From Corallococcus macrosporus DSM 14697 (lineage in GTDB: Bacteria > Myxococcota > Myxococcia > Myxococcales > Myxococcaceae), in the NCBI RefSeq assembly GCF_002305895.1, contig NZ_CP022203.1:1218501-1282500 (forward strand): a stretch of DNA of 64,000 nucleotides, given 5' to 3'. Each line of letters opens with the position of its first letter. Position 1 is the first letter of the stretch. This document shows positions 1 to 8,565 of this stretch, in pieces. The notes under the pieces are model-generated. The model worked only from the letters and a program-made list of their open reading frames with translations. It did not search any database and had not been told where the DNA came from. The translations under genes and the position numbers were made by a program.

Positions 1-1
1 C

Positions 2-2014
2 GGTGGACGTGCCTGCTCCGCGTTGCTGCACGCCAGCGGCGACGCGTCAGTGCTGGAGCTGGAGCCACTGACGGACGCGGACACCCGCGTGGAGGAGGAC
101 GCGCTGGAGGCCATCCACGCGCTCGTGGCTCCGCTGGGGCAGGTGCGGGGGACGTCCGCGCTGCTCCAGGTCGCGGCGGAGGGGGTGCGCGCGCTCACCG
201 GCTTCGACCGCGTCATGGTGTACCGCTTCCACGCGGACTGGCACGGCGAGGTGGTGGCGGAGAGCCGGGCCGAAGGCGTGGACGGCTTCATGGGCCTGCA
301 CTTCCCGGCCAGCGACATCCCCGCGCAGGCGCGGGCGCTCTACCGGCGCAGCCCGCTGCGGCTCATCGCGGACGTCCACGCGAGGCCCGTGGGGCTGGTG
401 CCCCCCACGTTGCCGGACACCGGCCAGCCGCTGGACCTGTCCGGCGCGGCGCTTCGCAGCGTGTCCGAGGTGCACCTCGAATACCTGCGCAACATGGGCG
501 TGGGCGCGTCCTTCTCCGTGTCGCTGCTCAAGGACGGCGAGCTGTGGGGGCTCATCGCCTGCCACCACCTGTCACCGCGTCATGTGTCCGCCCAGCGGCG
601 GCAGGCGTGTGAAGTGCTCGCGCGCCTGTTGTCGCTCCAACTCGGCGCGGAGGAGCGCGGCGCGGACGCGGCCACCCGCGTGCACCGGGCGGAGCTCCTT
701 TCGCGGCTCGTCGCGGGCCTGGGCGGCGAAGGCGTGTCGCTGCCCAGCGCACTGGAGACCCACGGCGCGCTGCTGATGGACCTCACCGGCGCCACCGGCG
801 TGGCGCTCGTCCTGGGCGAGCGGCTCGACGCGGAGCAGGGCGAGGCGCCGCTGCTCGTGGGCCAGACGCCCACGCCGAAGGAGGTCCTGGCGCTGGCGAC
901 GCGGCTGGCGAGCACGCCGGGCGGGAGCGGCACCCTGCACACCGAGCGGCTGGGCGCGCTGCATCCGCCCCTGGCCGGACGCGCGGACGTGGCCGCGGGC
1001 CTGCTGGCCGTCCGCCTGGACCCCCAGGCGCCGCGCTTCGTCTTCTGGTTCCGCCCCGAAGTGGCGCGGACCGTCACCTGGGCGGGCAATCCCCACAAGC
1101 CCGCCCAGCCCGAGCCCGGCCACGCGCGCCTGCATCCGCGTGCCTCGTTCGAGGCGTGGCGCGAGGACGTGCGCGGCGCCAGCACGCCGTGGACGCAGGC
1201 GGACGTGGAGGCGGCCGAGTCCTTCCGGGGCGCCCTCGTGGGCGTGGTGTTGCGCCATGCCGCGGAGCTGGCCCGGCTGTCGCGCGCCCTGGCCCGCTCC
1301 AACGCGGAGCTGGAGTCCTTCAGCGGCACGGTGGGGCACGACCTGCGCGAGCCCCTGCGCGGCATCCAGCAGTACACGACCTTCTTCCTGGAGGACCACG
1401 GCGCGGCGCTCGCCCCGGACGGCCGCGAACAGCTCCAGTCCGTGACGTGGCTCGCCCGCCGGGCGCAGGCCCTGTTGGAGGACCTCTTCGAATACAGCCG
1501 GCTGGGCCGCATCGAGCTGGCCTGGCGGGAGGTGGACATGCACGCGCTGGTGGAGGAGGCGCTCGCCGTGGTGGCCTCCCGGCTCCAGGAAGGGGAGGCC
1601 GACGTGCGCCTGCCCCGCCGCCTGCCCCGCGTCGCCTGTGACGCCGTCCGCATCCGCCAGGTCTGGGAGAACCTCCTGGCCAACGCGGCCAAGTACCAGG
1701 CGGCGGCCCCCCACTGGGTGGAGGTGGGCTACCACGGCCCTGGGGAGCCACGTCCGGAGGCGGCGGCGCGGCATGACGCGCCCTACGTTTTCTTCGTGAA
1801 AGACCCTGGCATCGGCATCGCCTCGCGGTTCCACGAGGCCATCTTCGACATGTTCCGCCGGCTGCACCCCGTGCAGGCGTACGGAGGCGGCACCGGCGCG
1901 GGGCTGGCCATCGCGCGCCGGCTGGTGCGGCTGCACGGCGGCGAGCTCTGGGTCGACTCCTCGCCAGGGCAGGGCGCCACCTTCTACTTCACGCTGGGAC
2001 GAGGTCCGGCATGA
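2..2014 (+). CDS. bphP: Bacteriophytochrome sensor histidine kinase (5' truncated by window)
   Basis: Red/far-red photoreceptor kinase that senses light through a bound bilin and phosphorylates a response regulator. The frame is open to the left edge, so the N-terminal PAS domain, including the region where the bilin-binding Cys normally lies, is outside the window. Visible domains (numbered from base 2): end of PAS; GAF at about 30-215 with the PASDIPAQAR signature and a GLIACHH chromophore-pocket motif; PHY at about 220-400 with the PRASF tongue motif near 378; HisKA with phospho-acceptor His near 446 in GHDLREPLRG; and a HATPase domain with N box NLLANAAKY and a GTGAGLAI G2 box. The G1 box reads DPGIG. 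It overlaps the next gene by 4 bp (ATGA), so translation is coupled to a response regulator. Family assignment is firm; binding of biliverdin is inferred from motifs. Confidence 0.93.
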   Translation, partial: GGRACSALLHASGDASVLELEPLTDADTRVEEDALEAIHALVAPLGQVRGTSALLQVAAEGVRALTGFDRVMVYRFHADWHGEVVAESRAEGVDGFMGLHFPASDIPAQARALYRRSPLRLIADVHARPVGLVPPTLPDTGQPLDLSGAALRSVSEVHLEYLRNMGVGASFSVSLLKDGELWGLIACHHLSPRHVSAQRRQACEVLARLLSLQLGAEERGADAATRVHRAELLSRLVAGLGGEGVSLPSALETHGALLMDLTGATGVALVLGERLDAEQGEAPLLVGQTPTPKEVLALATRLASTPGGSGTLHTERLGALHPPLAGRADVAAGLLAVRLDPQAPRFVFWFRPEVARTVTWAGNPHKPAQPEPGHARLHPRASFEAWREDVRGASTPWTQADVEAAESFRGALVGVVLRHAAELARLSRALARSNAELESFSGTVGHDLREPLRGIQQYTTFFLEDHGAALAPDGREQLQSVTWLARRAQALLEDLFEYSRLGRIELAWREVDMHALVEEALAVVASRLQEGEADVRLPRRLPRVACDAVRIRQVWENLLANAAKYQAAAPHWVEVGYHGPGEPRPEAAARHDAPYVFFVKDPGIGIASRFHEAIFDMFRRLHPVQAYGGGTGAGLAIARRLVRLHGGELWVDSSPGQGATFYFTLGRGPA

Positions 2015-2457
2015 CGGCGCCGCGCTCACTGCTCCTGGTGGAGGACAGCGACGCGGACGCCATCGCGTTGCAGCGCATCGCCAGCCGGCTCCCGTCCCCC
2101 ATGACGGTGGTCCGCATGCGCGACGGGGAGAGCGCGCTGGACTACCTGTACCGGCGCGGCGCGTACGCGAGCGCGTCCAGGCCGGCGCTGGTCTTGTTGG
2201 ATTTGCACATGCCCGGCATGAGTGGCCGCGAGGTGCTCGCCCAGCTCAAGGCGGACCCCGCGCTGCGCCGCATCCCGGTCATCATCTTCTCGTCCTCGGA
2301 GGACCCGGGGGACGTGGAGGGCGCCTACGCGGAGGGCGCCAACAGCTATCTGTTCAAGCCGGAGCCGGGCGCGCAGTTGGAGGCGGCGGCCCAGGCGCTC
2401 CAGGCCTTCTGGCTCACGGCGGCGAGGCTCCCCGAGGAGCCCGGGGCGGCGCCATGA
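2011..2457 (+). CDS. Single-domain response regulator, phytochrome-partner (Rcp1) type
   Basis: Receiver-only regulator of 148 aa that probably accepts phosphate from the phytochrome kinase directly upstream. The acidic pocket (ED near residues 11-12), phospho-acceptor Asp near 64 in VLLDLHMPG and conserved Lys near 116 in YLFKPE are all present. The spacing and the RRIPVIIFSSSED stretch match Rcp1-like regulators that pair with phytochromes in cyanobacteria. There is no output domain, so it must act by protein-protein contact or by phosphorelay, possibly to the hybrid kinase encoded next. The ATG overlaps the kinase stop (ATGA), and its own stop overlaps the next ATG in the same way, giving a tight three-gene operon. 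Confidence 0.93.
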   Translation: MTAPRSLLLVEDSDADAIALQRIASRLPSPMTVVRMRDGESALDYLYRRGAYASASRPALVLLDLHMPGMSGREVLAQLKADPALRRIPVIIFSSSEDPGDVEGAYAEGANSYLFKPEPGAQLEAAAQALQAFWLTAARLPEEPGAAP

Positions 2458-3668
2458 GCCCGACCCTGCGTGTCCTGCTGGTGGACGACAACCCCGCGGA
2501 CCGGTTCGCCATGCGGCGGGCCCTGGAGCGCGACGAGGAGCAGGTCTGGGTGCTGGAGGCCGTGTCGTCCGCGGAGGACGCCCTGGCGCGCATCTACGCC
2601 GAGCCACGGGTGGACGTGGCGCTCGTGGACTTCCACCTCCCAGGCATGACGGGGCTGGACCTGCTGCGCGAGCTGCAAGCCCGTGGCGGCAGCCCCAGCA
2701 CCGCCATGGTGATGCTCACCGGCAGTGGCAACGAGCGCGTCGCGGTGGAGGCGATGAAGGCCGGGGCGCAGGACTACCTGGTCAAGGACGCCTACAGCGC
2801 GGAGCGCGTGCGCCGCAGCCTCCGGGCCGCGGTGGACACGGTGCGCATGATGCGCGAGCTGGAGGAGCGCCGGGCGCAGACCGAGCGCGCGGAGCGGGCG
2901 GCGCGCGAGGCGCTGGCCGTGCGCGACGAGCTGTTCGCCCTGGCCACGCATGACCTCAAGGGGCCGCTGCAAATCATGGCCCTCAACGCGCAGATGTTGC
3001 AGCGCCAGCTCGCGAAGACGGAGCTGGGGGCCTCGCAGGCGCCGCGGTTGGAGCACATCATCCGCGCCACGCAGCGCATGGGCGAGCTCATCGATGGCTT
3101 CCTGGGCGCCACGCGCAGCGATGAGCCCCCCCTGAACCGCGAGCCCCTGGACTTGCTGGCGATGGTGCGCTCCAAGGTGCATGCGCTGGAGGCCTCCGGC
3201 CAGCACCGCTTCGTGCTGCATTCGGAGGGCGAGGACTTCACCGGCGAGTGGGACTCGCGCGCGCTGGAGCGCGTGCTGGAGAACCTGCTGGGCAACGCGG
3301 TGAAGTACAGCGCCGCGGACACCACCGTCACGGTGACGCTGTCGACGGAAGCGGACGGCCCGGCGGCGCGCGTGCGGCTCCAGGTGGCGGACGAGGGCAT
3401 GGGCATCCCCGCCGAGGACCTGCCCTACGTCTTCGAGCGCTTCCGCCGCGGACGCAACGTGTCACCGGACGTCACCGGCAGCGGGGTGGGGTTGGCCAGC
3501 GCGCGCCGCATGGTGCGGCTGCACGGAGGCACCATCCACGTGGCGAGCCAGGAGGGACGCGGCGCCACCTTCACCGTGACGCTGCCGCGTGTCGCGGTGC
3601 GTTCAGGAAGCCTGGACGCTGGAGCGCCGCCGGACGCGCTGGCCGAGCCCGCGTCATCGACGTCGTGA
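2454..3668 (+). CDS. Hybrid receiver-histidine kinase
   Basis: 404-aa soluble protein with an N-terminal receiver domain (about 5-120) followed by a histidine kinase core. The receiver has DD near 11-12, Asp near 59 in LVDFHLPGM and Lys in YLVKDA. A short helical linker rich in Glu/Arg leads to HisKA (THDLKGPLQ) and a HATPase with N box NLLGNAVKYS, G1 DEGMGI and G2 GSGVGLA. No transmembrane segment or PAS domain is visible. The third position in the phytochrome operon and the ATGA overlap suggest it is a downstream relay: light signal in through the receiver, kinase output to an unlinked partner. The partner cannot be identified here. It ends 9 bp before the convergent DUF420 gene. Confidence 0.9.
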   Translation: MSPTLRVLLVDDNPADRFAMRRALERDEEQVWVLEAVSSAEDALARIYAEPRVDVALVDFHLPGMTGLDLLRELQARGGSPSTAMVMLTGSGNERVAVEAMKAGAQDYLVKDAYSAERVRRSLRAAVDTVRMMRELEERRAQTERAERAAREALAVRDELFALATHDLKGPLQIMALNAQMLQRQLAKTELGASQAPRLEHIIRATQRMGELIDGFLGATRSDEPPLNREPLDLLAMVRSKVHALEASGQHRFVLHSEGEDFTGEWDSRALERVLENLLGNAVKYSAADTTVTVTLSTEADGPAARVRLQVADEGMGIPAEDLPYVFERFRRGRNVSPDVTGSGVGLASARRMVRLHGGTIHVASQEGRGATFTVTLPRVAVRSGSLDAGAPPDALAEPASSTS

Positions 3669-3677
3669 ATCCGCGCG

Positions 3678-4241
3678 TCACGGCACCGCGGGCACGCCGC
3701 CGCGCAGCATGAAGTACACGACGACGCCCGTCACCGACACGTAGACCCAGATGGGGGCCAGCCACCGCGTCACCTTGCGGTGCCGGGTGTAGTCCTGGCG
3801 CCACGTGAAATAGAAGGCCACCAGCGCCATGGGCACCACGGGCATGGAGAGCAGCACGTGGCTGGCCAGGATGCTCAGGTACAGCCCGCGCCAGGCGCCC
3901 ACATAACGCGTGTCGCCATGCACGAAGTGGTAGGCCAGATAGCCGACCAGGAAGACGGCGGACGCCGTGAAGGCGGACACCATCAGGTACTGGTGCACCT
4001 GCCGCGCGCCCCGTCTGATCGCCACCCACCCGGCGATGAGCAGCGCCGCCGCCGTGGCGTTGAGGCCCGCGTTCACCGCCGGCATGAAGCGCAGGTTCAC
4101 CCCGTCCACCGGGCCGCCGCTGCGCACCATCAGAATCCAGCCGATGAAGGCCAGCGCCACGGCGGAGACCACGGCGGTGAAGATGAAGAAGGCCCGGTCA
4201 CTGACCCGGGGCGGCACCGTGGCGGGGGCGGCGTTCGACAT
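3678..4241 (-). CDS. DUF420 (CtaM-like) integral membrane protein
   Basis: 187-aa membrane protein with about five hydrophobic segments and conserved polar residues at membrane edges (His in RRGARQVHQYLM and in YHFVHGDTRYVG, and HRKVTRW near the C-terminus), typical of DUF420. Members from Firmicutes (CtaM/YozB) are needed for assembly or function of haem-copper terminal oxidases, so a role in respiratory oxidase maturation is inferred, not shown. The start is placed at the ATG beginning MSNAAP because the hydrophobic core starts shortly after it. A longer in-frame extension would add an Arg-rich, non-conserved tail. The gene is convergent with the phytochrome operon and shares a short AT-richer divergent region with the next operon. 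Confidence 0.82.
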   Translation of the reverse strand: MSNAAPATVPPRVSDRAFFIFTAVVSAVALAFIGWILMVRSGGPVDGVNLRFMPAVNAGLNATAAALLIAGWVAIRRGARQVHQYLMVSAFTASAVFLVGYLAYHFVHGDTRYVGAWRGLYLSILASHVLLSMPVVPMALVAFYFTWRQDYTRHRKVTRWLAPIWVYVSVTGVVVYFMLRGGVPAVP

Positions 4242-4414
4242 GGGCCCTATCTCTCGCGCGGCGGACTTCGTTGCAACTCCCGCCAAGGGGGTGCGACGAC
4301 CCGGCGCTGTATGTGGGAGAAGGTGTTTCATCTGCCATTACTGGATCTTGAAACGGTAATTCCTGCATACTGGGAGCGGTCTCCCCCGACCCCCCCCATC
4401 CGGAGGTCCCCCCC
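4242..4414. promoter_or_regulatory. Divergent intergenic promoter region
   Basis: This 173-bp gap separates two divergently transcribed units. It contains an unusually AT-rich patch for this genome at about 4328-4372, which includes ttgaaacggtaat and tgcatact. That is a plausible place for promoter elements, but no pair with ideal spacing can be assigned. A C-rich run precedes a clear ribosome binding site GGAGG at 4402-4406, 8 nt before the GTG start at 4415. Confidence 0.4.
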
Positions 4415-6439
4415 GTGCTCCGTGTGCGCTACCTCGCCTGCCTGGCTGGTGCCGCCTTCTTGCTGGCCCTGCCGGCCTCCGCTCAAGAGGAGGCTGTCTG
4501 TTCACCAGTGGTCGCGAAGGTGCCGTTGGAGCGGCATCTGCGGCAGCTGTCGCTGGACCTGCTCGGCCGTCCTCCCACCTACGAGGAGTACCAGGCCGCC
4601 CAGGCCAAGGGCCGCATCGACGTGGAGGACATCCGCGCGATGATGACGAAGGAGGAGTTCAACGCGCGCATCCGCGGCTACCACCGCTCGCTGCTGCGTT
4701 CGAATCTCTCCAGCAGCCTCAACAACAACCAGAACTCGCGGGTGACGGGGAACGGCATCACCACGGCTTATGGCGTGGCGGGCAACCCCGCGACGACGCT
4801 GCGCGGCGCGAACGGCGCGACGTGCGACTCCGACATCGCGCAGGACGAGTGCCTCACGGCGGCGCAGCCGGACGCACACGCCGCGCCGCTCACCGCGCAG
4901 CCCCGGACGAAGTGCCACGACGACCAGGGCGTGCCGCTGGCCGTCAGCTACGACTACGACACGAACTACTACCAGTGCACGGCGCTTCAGCCCGTGTCGG
5001 CGAACACTCCGGCGAAGTGCTCGGACCTGGCGAGCACCAGCCACCCCGAGCACAGGTACCTCTACTTCTGTGACCAGCGCGGCTCGGGCGCCAGCGCCGG
5101 GGCCTTCATCTGCAAGCCGGACCCGCGGAAGACCACGACCAGCGCGCTGACGGTGGAGGAGATGGATGGCACGCGGGTGCGCGCGTTCAAGCACCCGAAC
5201 CCGGACTCCAAGCCGGCGCTCACCGAGCTGAAGCGCTGCACGTTGGATTTGGAGCTGCGCAACGGCCTCCGGGGCAACTACGGGGTGCAGCGCGGCTGCG
5301 TGCTGCGCGAGGGCTTCGTGAACAAGCCCGCGCCGTACTGGGGCACGGACAAGACGCCGGAGACCGTCAAGGTGTGCGCCATTGACGCGCAGGAGCGCAC
5401 CCACAACCCCTGGAACATGCAGTCGTGTGAGACGGCCCGCTTCTCCAGCGACCGGAGCTGCGGCTGCGGCGTGGGCATGCGCCGCTGTGAGACGCCGGCC
5501 ATCGCCGCGCAGGACATTGAGAACGTGCACAGCCTGCGCGTGGCCGCCTTCAACGACGAGCCGCTGCGCATCGCCGAGTCGGTGGTGCAGCGCGACGAGC
5601 CCTACTTCAACATCCTCACCACGCGCCGCTCGTTCGTGAACGGCACCTTGTCGGCGTACTTCCGCGGCGCGCAGGGCGTGGGCGTCTTCAACGTGACGGC
5701 GCCCACCGCGCCGGGCGCCGTGCCCGCCATCGCGTACACCGACGCGGACACCTGGCGGGAGTACACGCGCGACGAGGGCCACTCGGGCGTGCTCACCACG
5801 CCGTCCTACCTCTACCGCTTCCCCACGCACCGCGCGCGGGTGAACCACTTCTACGAGGCGTTCCTCTGCAAGACCTTCTCGCCGCCGACGGGGGCCGCGT
5901 CGCCCGCGCCGGAGGACGCGTGCAACCGGGAGAACAACCTGGCGGTGCGCTGCGGCTGCAACTACTGCCACGCTACGATTGAACCCACCGGCGCGCACTG
6001 GGGCCGCTACGCGGAGCGCTCCGCGCAGTTCCTGGCGCCCGACCAGTTCCCCCGCTTCGACCCGAAGTGCCGGGACTGCGCGCTCAACGGCGACACCAAC
6101 TGCGGCGGCGAGTGCAGCCAGTACATCATGCAGGCCTACGACGGTGACGGCGCCAGCAGCCTGGGCATGCTCAAGACGTACCTGTACCGCACGCCGGACG
6201 AGGAGCAGAACATCGAGGCCGGCCCCGCGCTGCTGGTGCAGAAGATGCTCCAGTCGGGTGACCTGGAGCGCTGCACGGTGCGGCGCATCTGGAGCGAGTT
6301 CCTGGGCCGCCCGATGACCGCGGAGGAGCAGCGCATGTACCTGGCGCCCCTGGCCCAGGACTTCGCGCGCAATGGCCACCGCCTCAAGGCGCTCATCGAG
6401 CGCGTGGTGACGTCCGACGCCTACCGGAGGATTGACTGA
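4415..6439 (+). CDS. Secreted Cys-rich DUF1549-like protein with CxxCH motif
   Basis: 674-aa exported protein. A Sec signal peptide ends near ALPASAQ. The mature N-terminus (LRQLSLDLLGRPPTYEEY) resembles the start of DUF1549 in planctomycete-type cytochrome (PSD1) proteins. The central region is rich in Cys, and a CNYCH motif at residues 515-519 could bind haem c. After it comes a further Cys-rich stretch and a C-terminal segment (EFLGRPMTAEE...AYRRID) like the end of DUF1553 proteins. The GTG start follows GGAGG at 8 nt. It overlaps the next ATG by 1 bp and leads a five-gene operon that includes a DUF1501 protein, a common partner of PSD1 proteins. Haem binding and substrate are not known. 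Confidence 0.7.
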   Translation: MLRVRYLACLAGAAFLLALPASAQEEAVCSPVVAKVPLERHLRQLSLDLLGRPPTYEEYQAAQAKGRIDVEDIRAMMTKEEFNARIRGYHRSLLRSNLSSSLNNNQNSRVTGNGITTAYGVAGNPATTLRGANGATCDSDIAQDECLTAAQPDAHAAPLTAQPRTKCHDDQGVPLAVSYDYDTNYYQCTALQPVSANTPAKCSDLASTSHPEHRYLYFCDQRGSGASAGAFICKPDPRKTTTSALTVEEMDGTRVRAFKHPNPDSKPALTELKRCTLDLELRNGLRGNYGVQRGCVLREGFVNKPAPYWGTDKTPETVKVCAIDAQERTHNPWNMQSCETARFSSDRSCGCGVGMRRCETPAIAAQDIENVHSLRVAAFNDEPLRIAESVVQRDEPYFNILTTRRSFVNGTLSAYFRGAQGVGVFNVTAPTAPGAVPAIAYTDADTWREYTRDEGHSGVLTTPSYLYRFPTHRARVNHFYEAFLCKTFSPPTGAASPAPEDACNRENNLAVRCGCNYCHATIEPTGAHWGRYAERSAQFLAPDQFPRFDPKCRDCALNGDTNCGGECSQYIMQAYDGDGASSLGMLKTYLYRTPDEEQNIEAGPALLVQKMLQSGDLERCTVRRIWSEFLGRPMTAEEQRMYLAPLAQDFARNGHRLKALIERVVTSDAYRRID

Positions 6440-7098
6440 TGCGCCGCCTCGTCTTGACCGCCGCGCTGCTCGCGCTGGCCACCGGCTGTACGCAGGATGA
6501 AGCGAAGTCCTCCGACGGCATCATCGAGCCCATCGCCAACCCGCATCAGCCGGGGGACTTCACGCCCCTGCCGGACCCGGAGGCCCAGGAGGGCAGCGTG
6601 GGCCGCGCGCCGCGCCGGCTCACCGTGTCCCAACTGGACGCCGCCATCGTCGGGGCGGTGGGCCAGCGCTGGAGCGACCTGGACTCCCGCGCGACCTCCA
6701 TGGGGCGCGCGGACTACGCCCTGGTGGTGAGCGAGAACATCGAGCCCAACCTGGTGTTCGCCAAGTTCCTGGAGGACGGCGCGCGCAAGGTGTGCATCAA
6801 CCAGGCGTCCGCCGAGATGCGCATGACGGACCCGGCGGCGCGCACCATGGGACGGATGCTGCCGGAGAAGTGGGATGACCTGACGAAGCTGACGGACGCG
6901 CAGGTGCGCGCGCAGCTCGTCTACATGTCCACCCGCTTCTGGGGTTCGCCGCTGTCGGGCGAGGAGCTCACGAAGTGGACGTCCTTCTTCACCCAGGCCG
7001 CGGCCCGGGTGCAGACCCTGTCCTCTTCCAAGCGCCATGAGACGTTGGCCGTGGTGTGTATCGCCATGCTGACGGACCCGCGCTTCATCACCTACTGA
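6439..7098 (+). CDS. Lipoprotein, DUF1553-like C-terminal fragment type
   Basis: 219-aa lipoprotein. The signal peptide ends in the lipobox LATGC (Cys near residue 18). The mature part contains LTVSQLDAAIVGAVGQRW and a C-terminal helix ending LAVVCIAMLTDPRFITY, which resembles the end of DUF1553/PSD1-type proteins. With the preceding gene it may form a two-polypeptide version of the PSD1 architecture. It is translationally coupled to the preceding gene (TGATG) and lies 17 bp before the DUF1501 start. No enzyme motif is recognised; the role is inferred only from its neighbours. Confidence 0.65.
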   Translation: MRRLVLTAALLALATGCTQDEAKSSDGIIEPIANPHQPGDFTPLPDPEAQEGSVGRAPRRLTVSQLDAAIVGAVGQRWSDLDSRATSMGRADYALVVSENIEPNLVFAKFLEDGARKVCINQASAEMRMTDPAARTMGRMLPEKWDDLTKLTDAQVRAQLVYMSTRFWGSPLSGEELTKWTSFFTQAAARVQTLSSSKRHETLAVVCIAMLTDPRFITY

Positions 7099-7115
7099 CG
7101 CTCGGAGTGACCGCG

Positions 7116-8546
7116 ATGAAGAAGAACCGCCACGACGAGAATTGCTCCCAGGGCTGCGCCCACGGGCGCCGCACCTTCCTCAAGGCCACCGCCGGCTTCA
7201 TGGGCTCCACCCTGCTGGGGGGCCTGCCCTTCCGCGCCTTCGCCCAGGCGACGGACCTGGCGCCCGCGGACCGCTGCTTCGTCTTCGTCTACTTCAACGG
7301 GGGGTGGGACCAGCTCCTGGCCTTCGACCCCCGGGACCCGACCGAGTTCACCGCGGAGCGGGCCTCGGAGACGAAAATCCTCCCCGGCTACGACCAGATC
7401 AACAACGCCAGCTTCGAGGCCCGTCCCCTCATCCCCGCGGAGCTGCCGGGCGTGGGCCGGTCCAACATCGACTTCGGGCCCGCGGTGGGCAACGAGCTGG
7501 CCAAACACTACGACCTGATGACCGTGGTGCGCGGCATCAACATGAACACGCTGGGCCACGAGGTGGGCTACCGCTACTTCCTCACCGGGAAGATGCCCAT
7601 TGGCAGCGCGGCCCGCGGCTCCTCCACGGCGACGGAAATCGTGGGGCAGATGAAGCCGCGCGTGCCCATCGCCTCCATCTCCTACAACGTGGAGTCGTAC
7701 AACGACCGGTACGGCGGCTACGCCAACGCGCTGCGCGTCAGCCGGCGGGACGACCTGATTCTGACGCTGAAGGGCAGCGCCGACGCGCTGGACAGCGAAA
7801 TCGAGAAGCAGCTCCTCGACTTCCGCGGCCAGCCCGTCAACTGCGAGCAGGCGGCCTACGGCGCGCGCGGGGTGGGCACCACCTACGCCAACAGCCAGGA
7901 GCAGATGCGGCTCATCCAGTCCCAGGGCCTGGACAAGTCGTTCGACTTCCTCGCGGCGGAGAACCAGCCGCACGGCCCGGAGATGAAGGTCATCCGCACG
8001 AAGTACAACCTGAACAACCTCAACGACGTGAACGGCGAGCGCGGCCGCGCCGCCACGGTGGCCACCGCGCTGAAGAAGGGCATTGCCCAGTGCGTCACCA
8101 TCAACCTCACGGGCGGCCTGGACACGCACTTCGGCAGCCAGCTCACGCAGGCCAGCAACCAGCGCCGCGGCTTCGACGCCCTGGCCATGCTGGTGAAGGA
8201 CCTGCGCGAGAGCGACCACCCTGCGGGTGGCAAGTTCATGGACCACACCACCATCATGGTGTTCTCCGAGTTCTCCCGCACGCCGCTCATCAACAGCTCC
8301 GGTGGCCGTGACCACCACCTGAGCAACTCCGCGCTGCTGATGGGCGCCGGCATCAAGCACAACTTCGTCTTCGGCCGCAGCGGCGACATTGGCATGGCGC
8401 CGGGCACCTTCGACCTGCGCACCGGCGCGTCGGACCCGAACGGCGAGAACATCCTCCCCGAGCACGTCATCGCCACGGTGCTGGCGTCCGCCGGGCTGGA
8501 CTACAGCATCACCCGCGTCGAGCCGCTGCGCCCCATCCTCGCCTGA
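7116..8546 (+). CDS. DUF1501 family protein, Tat-exported
   Basis: 476-aa protein with a twin-arginine signal: RRTFLKATAGFMGSTLLGG near residues 15-33, cleaved after about FAQA. Tat export suggests it folds or gains a cofactor before export. The mature part has DUF1501 features: FVFVYFNGGWDQLLAFDP early, HEVGYRYFLTG in the middle, GGLDTHF, and FSEFSRTP followed by GGRDHH near the C-terminus. The family has an alkaline phosphatase/sulfatase-like fold but its reaction is unknown. The ATG beginning MKKNRH is chosen because it precedes the RR motif directly and has GGAG 9 nt upstream. An earlier in-frame start would overlap the lipoprotein gene. Confidence 0.85.
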   Translation: MKKNRHDENCSQGCAHGRRTFLKATAGFMGSTLLGGLPFRAFAQATDLAPADRCFVFVYFNGGWDQLLAFDPRDPTEFTAERASETKILPGYDQINNASFEARPLIPAELPGVGRSNIDFGPAVGNELAKHYDLMTVVRGINMNTLGHEVGYRYFLTGKMPIGSAARGSSTATEIVGQMKPRVPIASISYNVESYNDRYGGYANALRVSRRDDLILTLKGSADALDSEIEKQLLDFRGQPVNCEQAAYGARGVGTTYANSQEQMRLIQSQGLDKSFDFLAAENQPHGPEMKVIRTKYNLNNLNDVNGERGRAATVATALKKGIAQCVTINLTGGLDTHFGSQLTQASNQRRGFDALAMLVKDLRESDHPAGGKFMDHTTIMVFSEFSRTPLINSSGGRDHHLSNSALLMGAGIKHNFVFGRSGDIGMAPGTFDLRTGASDPNGENILPEHVIATVLASAGLDYSITRVEPLRPILA

Positions 8547-8565
8547 GCCCGAGCCGTCCATCCGC

